This document shows, in pieces, positions 22,158-33,573 of a stretch of DNA of 64,000 nucleotides (position 1 is the first letter of the stretch; each line of letters opens with the position of its first letter). A model generated the notes under the pieces. It was not told where the DNA came from and ran no database searches. It was given only the letters and a program-made list of their open reading frames with translations. The translations under genes and the position numbers were made by a program. The DNA comes from Heterostelium multicystogenum (taxonomy: Eukaryota > Evosea > Eumycetozoa > Acytosteliales > Acytosteliaceae): assembly GCA_003667245.1 (NCBI GenBank), contig RCNN01000144.1:1-64000 (forward strand), in the 5' to 3' direction.

Positions 22158-22799
22158 TTAGTTGGAACAATATCCTTCTAAGTTAACTAGGTTGAAGGCA
22201 TCATTTGGTTTGTTGAAACATTGTTCAAGACTGTGATCAGTACAGATTCCAAGCCAATCACATGTGTTGATAATTGGTTTACCAGATTCACATCTAACAC
22301 TTACTCCATCGAGCAGTTTGAAATTATTTACAAAATAAGAGTAGTAGAGGATATCTCCGGCGCAGTTGTTATTCATTGGAGAGTATCCTGTTAATACAAC
22401 AGAGTCGTCTATTGGGTTGATGATTTGACCATTTTGGCTGAGTTCAAAGCTTAGAGCAACTCCTGGTGATCCGGGCAATGGGACACAGTCTCCAATCGAT
22501 GCAGAGATAGTACCATATGGAAAACCTTGGCATGGGGTATTGGCGGAGTAATAGGAAAACTTGAATTGTTTGTTTCCAGTGTATTCAACTTGAAATGAAA
22601 ATCCATGAGCAATATCTACAAGACAACCAGTGTTTGCTGGAGCAGCCAAACCATATTGAAATTTATCGGGATTTATACAATTGGATCTTGGAACCAGATT
22701 ATATATAGTTCCATTTAAACTATCGAAATCAATCATCATGGAAGATGAAATCGATATTATCTGTAATAATAATAATATTGATGAAATTATGTACTTCAT
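22158..22799 (-). CDS. Secreted protein, 213 residues, unknown family
   Basis: ATG at 22799 starts MKYIISSILLLLQIISISSS, a clear signal peptide. The mature chain is beta-rich in look, with about ten cysteines spread through it (SNCINPDKFQYG, NTGCLVDIAHGF, NTPCQGFPYG, IGDCVPLPGSPG, NNNCAGDILYY, VRCESGKP, NTCDWLGICTD, EQCFNKP, EGYCSN). One N-glycosylation sequon (NGT) follows the signal peptide. The stop is six bases after the last Cys codon. The frame is intact. No catalytic motif is visible. The general look is that of dictyostelid secreted or extracellular-matrix proteins whose function is unknown. It is on the same strand as the smaller secreted gene at 21560-21895. Confidence 0.7.
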   Translation of the reverse strand: MKYIISSILLLLQIISISSSMMIDFDSLNGTIYNLVPRSNCINPDKFQYGLAAPANTGCLVDIAHGFSFQVEYTGNKQFKFSYYSANTPCQGFPYGTISASIGDCVPLPGSPGVALSFELSQNGQIINPIDDSVVLTGYSPMNNNCAGDILYYSYFVNNFKLLDGVSVRCESGKPIINTCDWLGICTDHSLEQCFNKPNDAFNLVNLEGYCSN

Positions 22800-23457
22800 T
22801 GTTATCTTATTTATCTTTGTCGGTTTTATTTGATTTGGATTTGATCCAAGTGATGAAATGACATTGTTGTTGTTCCATTGTTGCTTCTATTTATAATGAA
22901 ATTCGAAATTATTTCTTTATTAGTATATGGATGTCAACACCAAAATTGGCAAGATATTTTTGATATTCATCATTCGTTTAGCAAAGATCTTGATGATGAT
23001 ATAAAACTGGTTGTGGAAAAATGACAAATTTGTTAGATTTGAAACCAGCTTCAAGTAATCTAATGTACAGTAGGATGTATAACAATGCAATGTATACCAG
23101 TTATAGTTGAACTAATTTGATTCTTTTCTAAAACATTACATCACAATATAAAAGCATACAATGTTATATTATGTTGTTATTCACCAGGTAACAATTCTTA
23201 CTTTTACTTTTACTATAGATTGAATCAAAACACAATGATTACATCTCATTATACAATGATGAATGTTTATATTCTAAGAATGCAATGTATAGATTAATAT
23301 TCATTGTAGTAAATTTGGTTGATTGTAAACATTATGATAGATGTTGTTTTTTGATTGTGTCTTGGTTCGAAAGTACTGCTTTGATTTGGTAATCATGATC
23401 TAGATTTTAAAACATCAATCAAAGTAGACATTGATTTGATTTATTTGATTGATAAAT
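22800..23457. other. Divergent promoter region
   Basis: About 660 AT-rich bases between two divergently transcribed genes. I see no gene, only scattered TTGATT-type repeats and CAATGTAT repeats. Confidence 0.5.
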
Positions 23458-24690
23458 ATGTTGAAGCTTAATAGATTTGTTAATACATCCATTTGTAGAA
23501 GATATCTTTCAACTAAAGGTAGTAGTAGTACTAGTAGTACAAACTTAAAGTCAATTATACCCATTGTAGATATTAAGAAGTTTAAAGACGGTAGCGAGAA
23601 TGACAAGCTAACTATTGCCAAAGAAGTAATAATCAAAATGAACTATATTGAAGCAATAACTTGTTTATTAATAATAAGAATAATTATAATGAAATAATAG
23701 CTATATGAAGTTGGCAGAAAGATAGGATTTATGTATATTAAGAACAGTGAAATAGATGGTAACTTAAAAGAGAAGACTTTGCAATTTAACAAATGGCTGT
23801 TTGATTTGCCAATGCAGAAGAAGCAGCTGTTTGCCCAAACCGACCAGAATATCAGAGGATATTATCGGTTTCAGGGTGTGGGGTACGGTGAGCATCTAAT
23901 TATTGACTCAGAAACTGGTGCTGTCAAGTCTGTCGATGAAGACAGTGGTGAGAATAGCAATCAAAGTGGTGTTGACGATGTCATTGAAGCCTTTCTTATG
24001 GGAAATGATCGTGCCAAACCTTGGCAATTGAAGAAAGAGTATTACGAATTGAGATATGGCAAAGCTGATTCCATGAGATTCAAATGGTTGTCACATTGCC
24101 AACCGAATCAATGGCCACTTGTCGAGCTGAGTGGCTATGAAGAAGACAGTACCACGCTATCAGAGAGAGATATCATCGAGGCAAAGGCATTTAGACAGCA
24201 CATGAATCACTACTATGATGTATGCTCGAATACCGCTTCGACTATTGTTGGTGCCATTGCATTATCTCTTGGATTGCCATTGAATCACTTCGACCATCTT
24301 CATTCAAAGAATGATCACACAATGGAGCTTAAGCATTATAAACCATCATCATCATCAACAACAACATCATCTAGTCAATCCAACAATGATAATCAATTGG
24401 TAAGAATGAATGAGCACGCCGATCTAAGTACGGTTACCATTTTGATCCAGAATAAAGGAACTGATGGCTTACAATTGTGGCTGGAGGACAGTGAGGAATG
24501 GATAGATGCACCCTATTTAGATGATGCGATACTAGTCAACACTGGCGATATTATGGAGCGACTAAGCAACGGGTTGTATAAGAGTACGAAACACAGAGTT
24601 GTAATGAACAACCAAAAATCACATCTCTCAAGGTACTCGACTGTTTTCTTCTATGTACCTGATTGGGAGAAAGAAAATAACAAACTCTGA
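23458..24690 (+). CDS. 2-oxoglutarate/Fe(II)-dependent dioxygenase, isopenicillin N synthase type
   Basis: Exon 1 is 23458-23625 (ATG start), a 75-base intron GTAATA...TAATAG follows, and exon 2 is 23701-24690; the join restores LTIAKELYEVGRKIGF, the conserved N-terminal block of this family. About 385 residues. Iron ligands are visible as NEHADLSTVT (H-x-D) and STKHRVV, and the 2-oxoglutarate-binding Arg as SRYST near FFYVP. The enzyme should oxidise a small molecule with O2 and 2-oxoglutarate; the substrate is unknown. The N-terminus (LKLNRFVNTSICRRYLSTKG) is Arg/Ser-rich without acid residues, which suggests mitochondrial import. An insertion of Ser/Thr repeats sits in the catalytic domain (about 24345-24385). 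The stop is 116 bases from the convergent kinase stop. The frame is clean. Confidence 0.85.
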
Positions 24691-24806
24691 CCTCATGGGA
24701 GACCTTATCCCATTCAGCTAGACCAACACACAGCCTGGGTGTTGGTTGGGTTCGGTGATCACTAAATAACAATCTAAATCTTTTATTATTATATTATTAT
24801 AACTAC

Positions 24807-26806
24807 TTATTTCTGTAATTTCTTTAGCTGAGATTTCAATTTCTTGTATTTCTCCTTTTGTCTTTCCAGCTGGAGTTTGACGGACTTTTCCTGATTCTTT
24901 AGTCGATAGATGTGCATTACACTGGCCAGCTTGTCGGTGGTCTCCTTTGGAAGATGTAGTTTTTTCGAAATCGCTTTGAAGATCCTGTATGATTCGGTCG
25001 ACTCCATACTTGGATTTGTCTTTCTTTTCGGATTTGTTGACTGTCTCGCTGTCGCTGTTGTTTGTTGGATCCACCGTTGAGGTGGGCGGCACTTAACGGA
25101 GCAGAGGAGAGCGAAAGTCCTCCTGCGACAGTTGCTCCGTTGATTGAGGTGAATGAGGAGGTCTCGATTGAGGACTTGTAGTTCGATCTGCGCGCCTCAG
25201 AGAGCTCCAACCGCAGGCGAGCAGTCAGCTCTCGCTCCTGACGCAGCAGCTCCATCAGTGATTGACGCTCGTTCGATTCTACAAATGGGCCATCTCCACT
25301 GGCTTGTGACAACATGTCGGGTGAGACAACGCGTTCATTGTCAGAGAGTGTTGAAGTGTCCGAGGACAAGTCGCCCAGAGAAGAGTCACCGCTTGCATTT
25401 TCCAGTGAGCTCATAAGTTGCTTCTTCAAGATGGCCTGGAACACAGTAGTCTCTTGGTCCAACTCCTTGAGAAGGCTACTGCTGCTGCTACTATTACTAT
25501 TACATATTCTAACACTATTTAGTCTTTGGTTCTGCAGCTGACTGCTAGTCAGGCTGTTGTTGCTTTCTATATTTAATTCTACACTATTGCTGCTGCTTCC
25601 AATATTATGATTACAAGTGGGTGATTCAACATCACTAAAACTTTCATTTTCAAACGTCTTGTTGATAGAGTCCTCCAAGGACTTTGTGAAATCCAACTTC
25701 TCTACTTTAGTTGGTGTTGTTGGCTGTACAGTTGTATTGGTTGTATTGTTATTGTTGTTGTTGTTGCTGTTACTGTTGTTGTCTTCTTTGGCTGGTGTCA
25801 GTGTAGGGAATAATTCAAACACTGTTCCACGAGATGGTGTTTTGTTGTGTCCCATAGTAGTTCCAGTTCTGCGAAGTGTATTGAACTCACGAAGTGTTTT
25901 GAAGTGTGCCAATGATGGATTGTTTACCAGTGTTTGCACCAGAGATCCATACGTTCTTCATGGCTTGTTGGGCGGTGAGACGCTTGGCTGGATCGACAAC
26001 CAGCAAAGCCTTGATCAGATCTTTCGCAGAGTCTGAGATATTGTCCCACTCTGGTGATGGGAACTCCAAGTTCCATCCAGTAGTTTCGTCAAAAGGTGGG
26101 AATCCACAAAGTAAAATGTAAATGATGACTCCAAGTGCCCACATATCCACTGGCTTTCCATATCCTGTGAATGCCATGATTTCCGGTGCCATATAAGTTG
26201 CTGTTCCAATCATTGATCTCAGCTGCTCACCAGCGGCGCAACGTTGTGACAGTCCAAAGTCACACAGCTTAATCACAGCATTGTCGGTGTTGTCCGAGTA
26301 GAGCAGGTTCTCGGGCTTCAAGTCACAGTGGACAATGTCCTTGGAGTGAAGATATCCAATTACCTTAACCAGTGTATTTATCAGCTTTGAAGCATCTTCT
26401 TCAGTGTAACTATTTCTCTCGACGATCTTATCAAACAATTCTCCACCGGTCACCAGCTCCAAGACCAAGGCCAAATCACTGTCGGTCTCATAGATTTCCT
26501 TCAAAGCGATGATGTTTGGGTGTTTTATATCCAACATAATCTCGACTTCCTTGACCAAATTCTGCTCCTCTACCACTGACTTTTTCATGATCTTAACTGC
26601 CCATTGTTTTCCACTTGATTTTTCAGTTGCGGTCTTTACAACTGAGAATTTTCCACTTTTGTGATGTTGATGAAAAGAAATATTAATTAATTTTCTGGTA
26701 ATTTGTTTTTCAAAGATGGAGAATCCACATACGTTCCGAGCTGTGTTCCAATATCATATGATTTTTGAATACTAGTAGTTAAACTTCCTTTAATTAAGTT
26801 TTTCAT
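24807..26806 (-). CDS. CaMK/MLCK-type Ser/Thr protein kinase with coiled-coil tail, frameshifted after the kinase domain
   Basis: Exon 1 (26806-26733) begins MKNLIKGSLTTSIQKSYDIG; a 77-base intron then leads to GKFSVVK (Gly loop). Further motifs are WAVKIMKK (Lys), HPNIIALKEIYE, IVHCDLKPENLLY (catalytic loop with HCD, as in CaM kinases), KLCDFGLSQ, TATYMAPEI, DMWALGVIIY and DPAKRLTAQQAMKNVWI. Between PPF and SPEWDN about nine residues are missing compared with typical CaM kinases. Near 25931 one extra base shifts the frame; coding continues with VNNPSLAHFKTLREFN, Asn/Ser-rich stretches and coiled coils (ELLRQERELTARLRLELSEA; later KSVKLQLERQKEKYKKLKSQ). Two more shifts (about 25090 and 25010) are needed to reach the stop at 24807. 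It probably phosphorylates cytoskeletal or signalling targets; no calmodulin site could be proven. Confidence 0.75.
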
Positions 26807-29800
26807 AGTTCTACTTTTTTTTCTTTTTCCCCTCTTCTACTTGATTAAATTTACAATTGAAATCGAGAGTAATTATATATTGCTATTATTCGGACTGATG
26901 GGATGGGTTGAGGTTGGAATGGTTCTGTGATGCTATAAAATAGATATATTAATAAATTGATATGGGTTAGATGATTGTTTGTAATATTGAATGTGTGATG
27001 GTATGCACTTGGAAAATGACTACAACAAAATGGACAATCTGATTCACCAATAGAATTTGCTATTGAAGTTATTGATATTTATGAATGGTTATTATTTATT
27101 GTAGTTATTTTTGGACAACTGAATCAATTATTAAAATGATTGAAATTGGAATTTATAATATAATATATTTGGAACATTGAATTTAATTGTACAGATAAAT
27201 AAGTTATTGGGGGAGATATAATATATTTTTAAATTGAATCTAGATTATAATTATTATTGCTTTATTGGGTATAATTATAAATATATGTGATTCACTGTTT
27301 TTAGTAAGGTGTAATCCCTATGGAAATGTTATGAATGATATATATTGTTTATGTTTTAATATTTATTTTTAAAATTGAATTGATGGTTTGGAATTGGATA
27401 GGATTTCAAAAATACGTATTTTGACAACAAACAAGAATAGCACTAAACCAAACCAAACCAAACCAAATTCAAAATTATAATTAGATTATTAACTAACGCT
27501 TTAGATGCATCGATTATCAATATGCTTATTTCTACCATACATTTAGCTTAGTGAAATAATTAATTAAAAGATGATGATTGAATTGGAGTTGGTTGTAGTG
27601 GTAGTGGTAGTGGTAGTGATAATAGTAGATGTTGGAATAGATGCAGGATGGATGGTATATTAAAATAAATTGTAGTCAAGATTGTCGATAAAGTAAACCC
27701 TTTTTATATTTTATATTTGTGTGTGTGGTGAATTGATTTCCAATGGTTGTGGTGGTCAAATTATTATTTTGATAAAATAAAATGTATAAAGCTGTGAACC
27801 GGTTGTCTTTCATATGAAATGGAGAAGCTAAATTAATGTGTAAATAAAAGCATAATGATTGATTATAATTGATTGAATGTGATTGGTTTCGTGTCAATCA
27901 TATGATTTTCACACCTTTCTTTGCCCAACAATCCATAAAAACCTGTTCTCCAAAAGGTTCCATTTTGTTTACCATCATGTGTAATCTGTGTTTTAATCTA
28001 ATCTTATACATATATATAATAGAAATGTAATCAAATTCAAAAATGAATTATAAAAGAATAGGTTTGCAATGTACTATATGGTGCGTGACATTCTAATAAA
28101 TGATTCAATAAATCCAATATGATTATTCTTATTATTATTTGACCTGCATTTAGAATTTCTGAAAATGGATTGCATTCGAACTCAACTGTTGTTGTTTACC
28201 AATAATCATTATATGTACATACATACTAATGTTATATTCTTAATTGGTTGATTGATTGATTGGAATTGACTATATTAATACAAAATGATACTATTATACT
28301 ATAATATATACTCTTAGTGAAATTCTATTGATATTCTTTCTAAATAATATATTTTAATATTAATATTGGAAAAAAGTTCTTCCTATTTCTATTTTAATTA
28401 TTAATACACCAAATAAATATAAATAAATATACTATTACAATTTATTATTACTATTATTATTTAAATATTCAGTCAAGTGTTTATAAATATTTAGTAGTGA
28501 ATGACTGATTGATATTGATTTGATATTAATGATATGATGGTAGTTGATAATTGACAATTGTCGTTGGTTTTTTTCCAAGGTTTAAAGGGTTTAGTGGAGA
28601 ATAAATTCCTGTAACTAACTAAAAACTTTAACAATAAGTAATAAATGAACAGTTTCTTTAGATTTCAATCTCTTTCCTCTTCCTCTATTATTATTGATTT
28701 GTATTCTATAATATTGATGAAAATTAAAATGATTATTTTAATTATTATTACTATTTTGTGTAGTTTTATTATTCTATTATTTGTTGTTATGTATTGTTGT
28801 TGTTGATTGATTGAAATGAGGAGGGAAAGAATATGTGTAGAAGTAAGGTGGAGAATATACAACTTTGGATTAATGATAGGTGTTGATATATTTGGCAGTC
28901 ATCATTAATTAAATCGTCTGTAGTCAGAATGATTGTGATCAAATCCAAATCCAATCCAAACACTAATCCAACTTGTAAGAGTAATTCTATTGTTACAAAA
29001 TTCTTCAGTATTGTAACCACTACCACCACAATCACAACCCCACAGAACACACCAAGCAGAGTGGATCAACATTGTGCAACAGTGTTATGTGGTGGTACAC
29101 CACAGATTTTGATTTTGATGGCAATCAATAACTCTATCTTTCTCAAAACCAACAATACCAAACAATCACTAAAACTAATCGTTTTCATTTTTCACATATT
29201 ACTGGGAAGAGCGAGAGTAAGAAAGTAGAGGGTGAGCGAAGAGAGGAAAGAAGTGGAGGGAAAACTATATACTATAAATGTAAGGGGCACAAGAAGACGA
29301 ATGTAGCGCTGTGTGTGTATTATAGATTAAATTTAAATTCAATTGGTCATCCATTGCGTGAGATGTGTAAATGTATCATCAATTATGCACACATTATCAA
29401 CTAGAGAATTACTTAAACTTACTTATGTAATATGTTTAAATCTGTCGATATGTCTACCTTTTAATTGACTGGATGATGTTTATTGTGTTATTTATATTAA
29501 CTTGTTCCAATTTACAATGAATTATTAATTATTTGTTTGTTTGTTATATGATATTTGTTTTCGTCTTATAATTATATTATAATTATTATGATTATTATTA
29601 TCAAACTCTATATATATATTTATTCGGAGAATGACTTAATTTTGATTAATACAGTTGATATAGTACAATATTGATACACCTGTTACTATTATTATTATTA
29701 GTATTTTTTTGTTATTGGTCGTCCAATGATAAAAAAGAGAGGTGATATGTTTGGCTCCCTTTTAATTTTTCGTTCACTCATAAAATCACAACAAAACTTT

Positions 29801-29991
29801 TGATCAAATTTGCAAACACAAAAAAACAAAAAAAAAAATTAAACATAAACAAATTAAAAAAAATTGTTTTTTTTTGAAATATGGATAGTTTTTTTGGGAA
29901 CTTATCAAAAAAAGAGTGAGGGTGTGAATTTTGGGAATGTAAAACTTTTAGTGAACAGGTTCTTCACCAGATTTGGGGTGATTATTTTTGT
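26807..29991. other. Long non-coding stretch
   Basis: About 3.2 kb with no convincing gene. It includes the kinase promoter, an (AACCA)n run at 27440-27460, a (GGTAGT)n run near 27600, a lone AACCGGTT at 27797, many ATT repeats and homopolymer A/T runs near 29820-29870. A 99-codon frame at 28929-29228 starts with ATG and is Thr/Asn/Ile-rich, but it looks like low-complexity read-through rather than a gene. Confidence 0.5.
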
Positions 29992-30960
29992 TTAGTGGTG
30001 TTCTTTGCTGATTTTGCATTGGCATCGGATTCCATCAGCTATTGTGCGGCAGAAGGTTACTCGTCCTGGTATTCGAGTCTGATTGTGTTTGTCAGAGGAT
30101 CTATCATTATATTGTCGAGCCTCTGATTCATCTGTTGGAGTTCTCGCAGATGGCTTCGGTGCTTGAAGTGGTGACGAAGTATCGATGTAGTTGGTATTCT
30201 TTATCTTACACACCAAACAATAGGTTGCCGATGGTAAATCTTTGAGATCAAGGTAATTATTAAACACCTTCATCACATTCTTATTTGCTGAATCACTTCT
30301 AGTGCTTGGACCAACTCGAAGCGAGAATCTGCTGGGCTTCTTTTTCAGTGACATTAACGAACTGGCGTACATACAACTCTTCAGGGTGTGACTTCTTCAG
30401 GTCTTTCAAGAAAACGACCCTTGGGTCGAGGCGGTAGCAATGTTTGGCCAACTGGCGAACCAACTCACTGTATGTAGAGACATTGATCTCAGATGCCAAC
30501 TTTGATTCGAACTTCTTCCACTTTGAATAAAAGTCTGCCACAGAAATGGGGGTTAAATGTAGATCACCGAAATCCGGGTAGGCCAATGATGAAGTCTCTG
30601 AGGGAGTAGAACCAAGCTCTAGGGTTGCAATTGCAGAGAATAACTGTTTAAAAACATCAAAGAATACTATTTCTTCTGTTTCCTTTTGGCTTTCTTCACA
30701 TTCACCATCATCATCATCTTTGTTATTATCATTTTATCTGTTTAAGGGTACGCTTATCATATTTATTCTTTTTGACTTTCTTAACACCATCTTTTGGTTT
30801 ATCATCACTACTTTTACTATTAGCTTGTGATAGTTGTTTAATTAGAGGTAAGGTATCTTTCTTGGTTCTTTTGTTGCCACTACTACTATTACTACTATTA
30901 CTATTACTACTTCTACTACTACTCTTGTTTGTTGTTTTAGTCTCATTAGTCTCAAGTGTA
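29992..30960 (-). CDS. DNAJC21/JJJ1-like protein lacking a visible J domain, frameshifted
   Basis: Reading downwards, a Ser/Asn/Lys-rich segment (about 30960-30730) leads into EEIVFFDVFKQLFSAI, YPDFGD, SVADFYSKWKKFESK, YSELVRQLAKHCYRLDPRV, and, after a frame change near 30305, NVMKVFNNYLDLKDLPSATY with a CLVC pair. Block order (VF..LF, FPxFGD, FYxxWxxF, VRQLxxxxRxRDxRV, late Cys pair) resembles DNAJC21/JJJ1, the J-protein co-chaperone of late 60S ribosome maturation. The N-terminal HPD J domain that should precede it is not seen here or upstream, so it may be a relative, a decayed copy or a wrong assignment. Frame changes occur near 30735 and 30305. The last stop is at 29994-29992, and the zinc-finger end may be spliced differently. 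Confidence 0.4.
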
Positions 30961-31040
30961 TAAGCAATTAAATATATGAAAAGAGAAGAACTTCCAAAGT
31001 TGTGGATAAAATGATTTTTAAAACATCTACATCTATATTA

Positions 31041-31375
31041 TTAATCTTGGTCTTTATCACTAACTTTATCTTTACATTCACTTAGCTTTAAGAGACAATC
31101 CAATAATTTAGTAGTTTTTGGTAAAGAAACGATAAGTTCTTGTAATTCTTTATCTGATTCTAGTAATGATTGATTATTATCTATAAAGAATTGATAGTTT
31201 TTTGATTTAGATAATACTTTATATGCACATTCTATTCTATGTATTTTTAATTAGATCTACTCTTTTATTTATATCTAACTTTATATATAGTTTCATCGAT
31301 ATTAATATTTGATATATCTATTAAATTATTATTATTATTGTTGTTGGTGTTTGTAATCTTTGAAATCCTAAACAT
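31041..31375 (-). CDS. Small unknown protein, probably frameshifted
   Basis: ATG at 31375 begins MFRISKITNTN with a poly-Asn run, then ISNINIDETIYKV. In shifted frames LDINKRVDLIKNT and IECAYKVLSKSKNYQFFIDN follow, and then LLESDKELQELIVSLPKT to a stop at 31043-31041. The last block faintly resembles helices III-IV of a J domain (AYxVLS...YD), but no HPD is present. Two single-base shifts (about 31290 and 31255) are needed to read it as one protein of about 110 residues. It may belong to the neighbouring DNAJC21-like gene or be separate. Confidence 0.35.
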
Positions 31376-32007
31376 CGATAGAATTGATCCATCTTTCAGA
31401 GAAAGCAATCAACTACTATATATATAATACAAATATAAAGAATACAATACTTTCTAAAACACAAAACAAAATGAATTTCATCAATTTATCAACAATCATC
31501 CTTTAATAATAAATAATATATATGCTGATAATAAAATTAATAGATTCTATTGGATTGTTGTTGATCTGTAAATCTTTCAATTTTGTTTGTTTTTGTTAAA
31601 TTTCAATGAAAATCAAATCAAATGGACCTCAGGAGTGTTTAAAGGTTTGTGTTTATTATTGTTACTATGTAATGAAACCTATAAATATTTATCAAACATC
31701 ACGTGATCAAATGTTGACTTCCATCTAACAATTCTTTCTTTCCTTAATGAGTTTTACATATCTAAAAACTTGATATTTTGAGTCTCTCATAGCCAACAGT
31801 GTTTAACCCCTAAATTAAATTTTTGATTTGAAAACAACATGCAATTTTATCTGATAGCATCAAATTAAGTCATTGTGTTTTTGCTATACCATTTAAACAA
31901 AGAAACAATTGTATATATATTAATCAGCATCAGCATTATCATTATCATTATTATTAAAAGTTCTTGCAGATAGAGTATAGATATTAAGAAGAAGTAGTAG
32001 TAAGGAG
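31376..32007. other. Non-coding intergenic region
   Basis: About 630 AT-rich bases between divergent genes. I see nothing beyond simple repeats and candidate TATA-like tracts. Confidence 0.5.
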
Positions 32008-33358
32008 ATGAATAATAAAACATTGATTGTCTACGATTTTGAATCATTCCAACTATTCAATGTAAATAGGAGAACAGAGGAGAACGACAACTATCATTTT
32101 GTTTTGGATAGGAATATAAATCTTTCAAAGTTAAAGTCATATCTTAATAGTCATGAGTTGTAGGTAATTTTGATGAGTGAAAGCAAGCACAGATCGATCT
32201 AGCACCACAGTGATCTGTCGAATCATATCATTTTTAGAGACATTTCAAATGTAATACATACTGATCAATTTGTTTTTGTTGGGCAACCCCAGTGAATCGA
32301 TGATATTATGTGTCATGTCCGAAGATGAAATTGAATTATACGATCCAATCTATGATGGTGCAGCCTACCGTCCTAACGTACATAATGCCAATATGGGCGG
32401 CGACATCTACTTTACTCGCGATGACAAAACCAAAAGCAAAGGCTTGACTTTTATTCAAGGAAAATACAACAATGTTATCAAAACTCTCTTGGAATATTTG
32501 AGGGACCGCATTGATACAAAGCTGAACAAGTACATCAAATCCAACAAAGAAGAATATTTTTATAACACAACTGCCAGAAAATTAAGTAAGCTACGCGTGG
32601 ATGTATCTCCTGGACAGATATTTCAGATTACTAACTAACCTATCCTTCAAGTCTCTCCAAAGATGGGAATATTACTGGTAACAAAGGAGGAGCCAGATGC
32701 ATTTAGTAAGATGGAATATATTGAATCCACTATTGAGATGAAGCTACCATTCCTCTTGAATATCAAACGATTGAATGGCATCGATATTGTACCATCCGAT
32801 ATTAGCTTTCAAGAGCTAAACAATCGGTTCGACAACCTTCTCACGGAGAATATTTTCCATTGGAACTATGATATTGTCATGCCAAGCAAAACTGGTGCAC
32901 ATCTCACAAAGGAAAACTTCTATCCGATGATATCGCACGGAAAAGACAAGAGCTCCCATGTCTTCACCATCAAAAATTACCTATCGACTCTTGTAGTCAT
33001 CATGATGCTTGTATCACTGGCACTGCTCAGTATCATATTGATGGCTAGTCTCTACGAAAGCATGAGCCCAAAGTTCAGCATGCAATTCAATCAGAACAAA
33101 CTGGATGAAATCAATGATAACTTCAGGTATATTCGTAGATTCTCTGGAGAATCAGAAGGTAGTTTTCTCTACCGCAAAGAGGACCTGCTATCGGTGCACA
33201 ACAACACAACTCACTCACCACTGAAACAAGCACTAATTATAATCTACAAAACCAACTTTGAGTCAATCTACCGAGCGTATATCTTTCCACTACTTGATCG
33301 ATTGATATTGTCAAACTCTTTGCTTTTTAAAATTGTCAAACATTTCTCAGGCAATTGA
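32008..33358 (+). CDS. Unknown single-pass membrane protein, broken by an in-frame stop and a frameshift
   Basis: ATG 32008 gives MNNKTLIVYDFESFQLFNV to about 32160. A second block from about 32205 (SNHIIFRDISNVIHTDQFVF), then after a frame change LLGNPSESMILCVMSEDEI, runs to TAA at 32636-32638. The same frame continues after this stop without a break (PILQVSPKMGILLVTKEEPD and on) to 33358. The C-terminal part has one strong membrane segment (STLVVIMMLVSLALLSIILM, about 32985-33045) followed by about 100 residues. There is no signal peptide at the proposed start, so it may be a type II-like protein or the true first exon may lie upstream. I do not recognise the family. The clean composition on both sides of the TAA argues that it is one gene. 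Confidence 0.5.
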
Positions 33359-33573
33359 ATTGAATGGGTTATTTAGTTAGTTGTAATTTCAACTGTATGT
33401 ACAGGACAAGAAAATCAAAGTTCAAAAATAAACTTTTTTAATTTTCCAAAATATAATATTTCAATTTATTAGCATACAACAAAGTTTGACAATTTGCAAA
33501 GCACACCGACTCGACTACTTACTTAGTTACTTACTTATTAAGCTAAGCACTCCCCGCCACACCGCGACAGACA

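Noticed and set aside
25153..26036. Plus-strand frames opposite the kinase gene
   Set aside because: They are reverse translations of the kinase tail (poly-N read backwards as poly-L/V).
28929..29228. 99-codon + strand ATG frame with Thr/Asn-rich start
   Set aside because: Low-complexity translation, no domain, no intron or promoter context; likely accidental in a 3-kb non-coding stretch.
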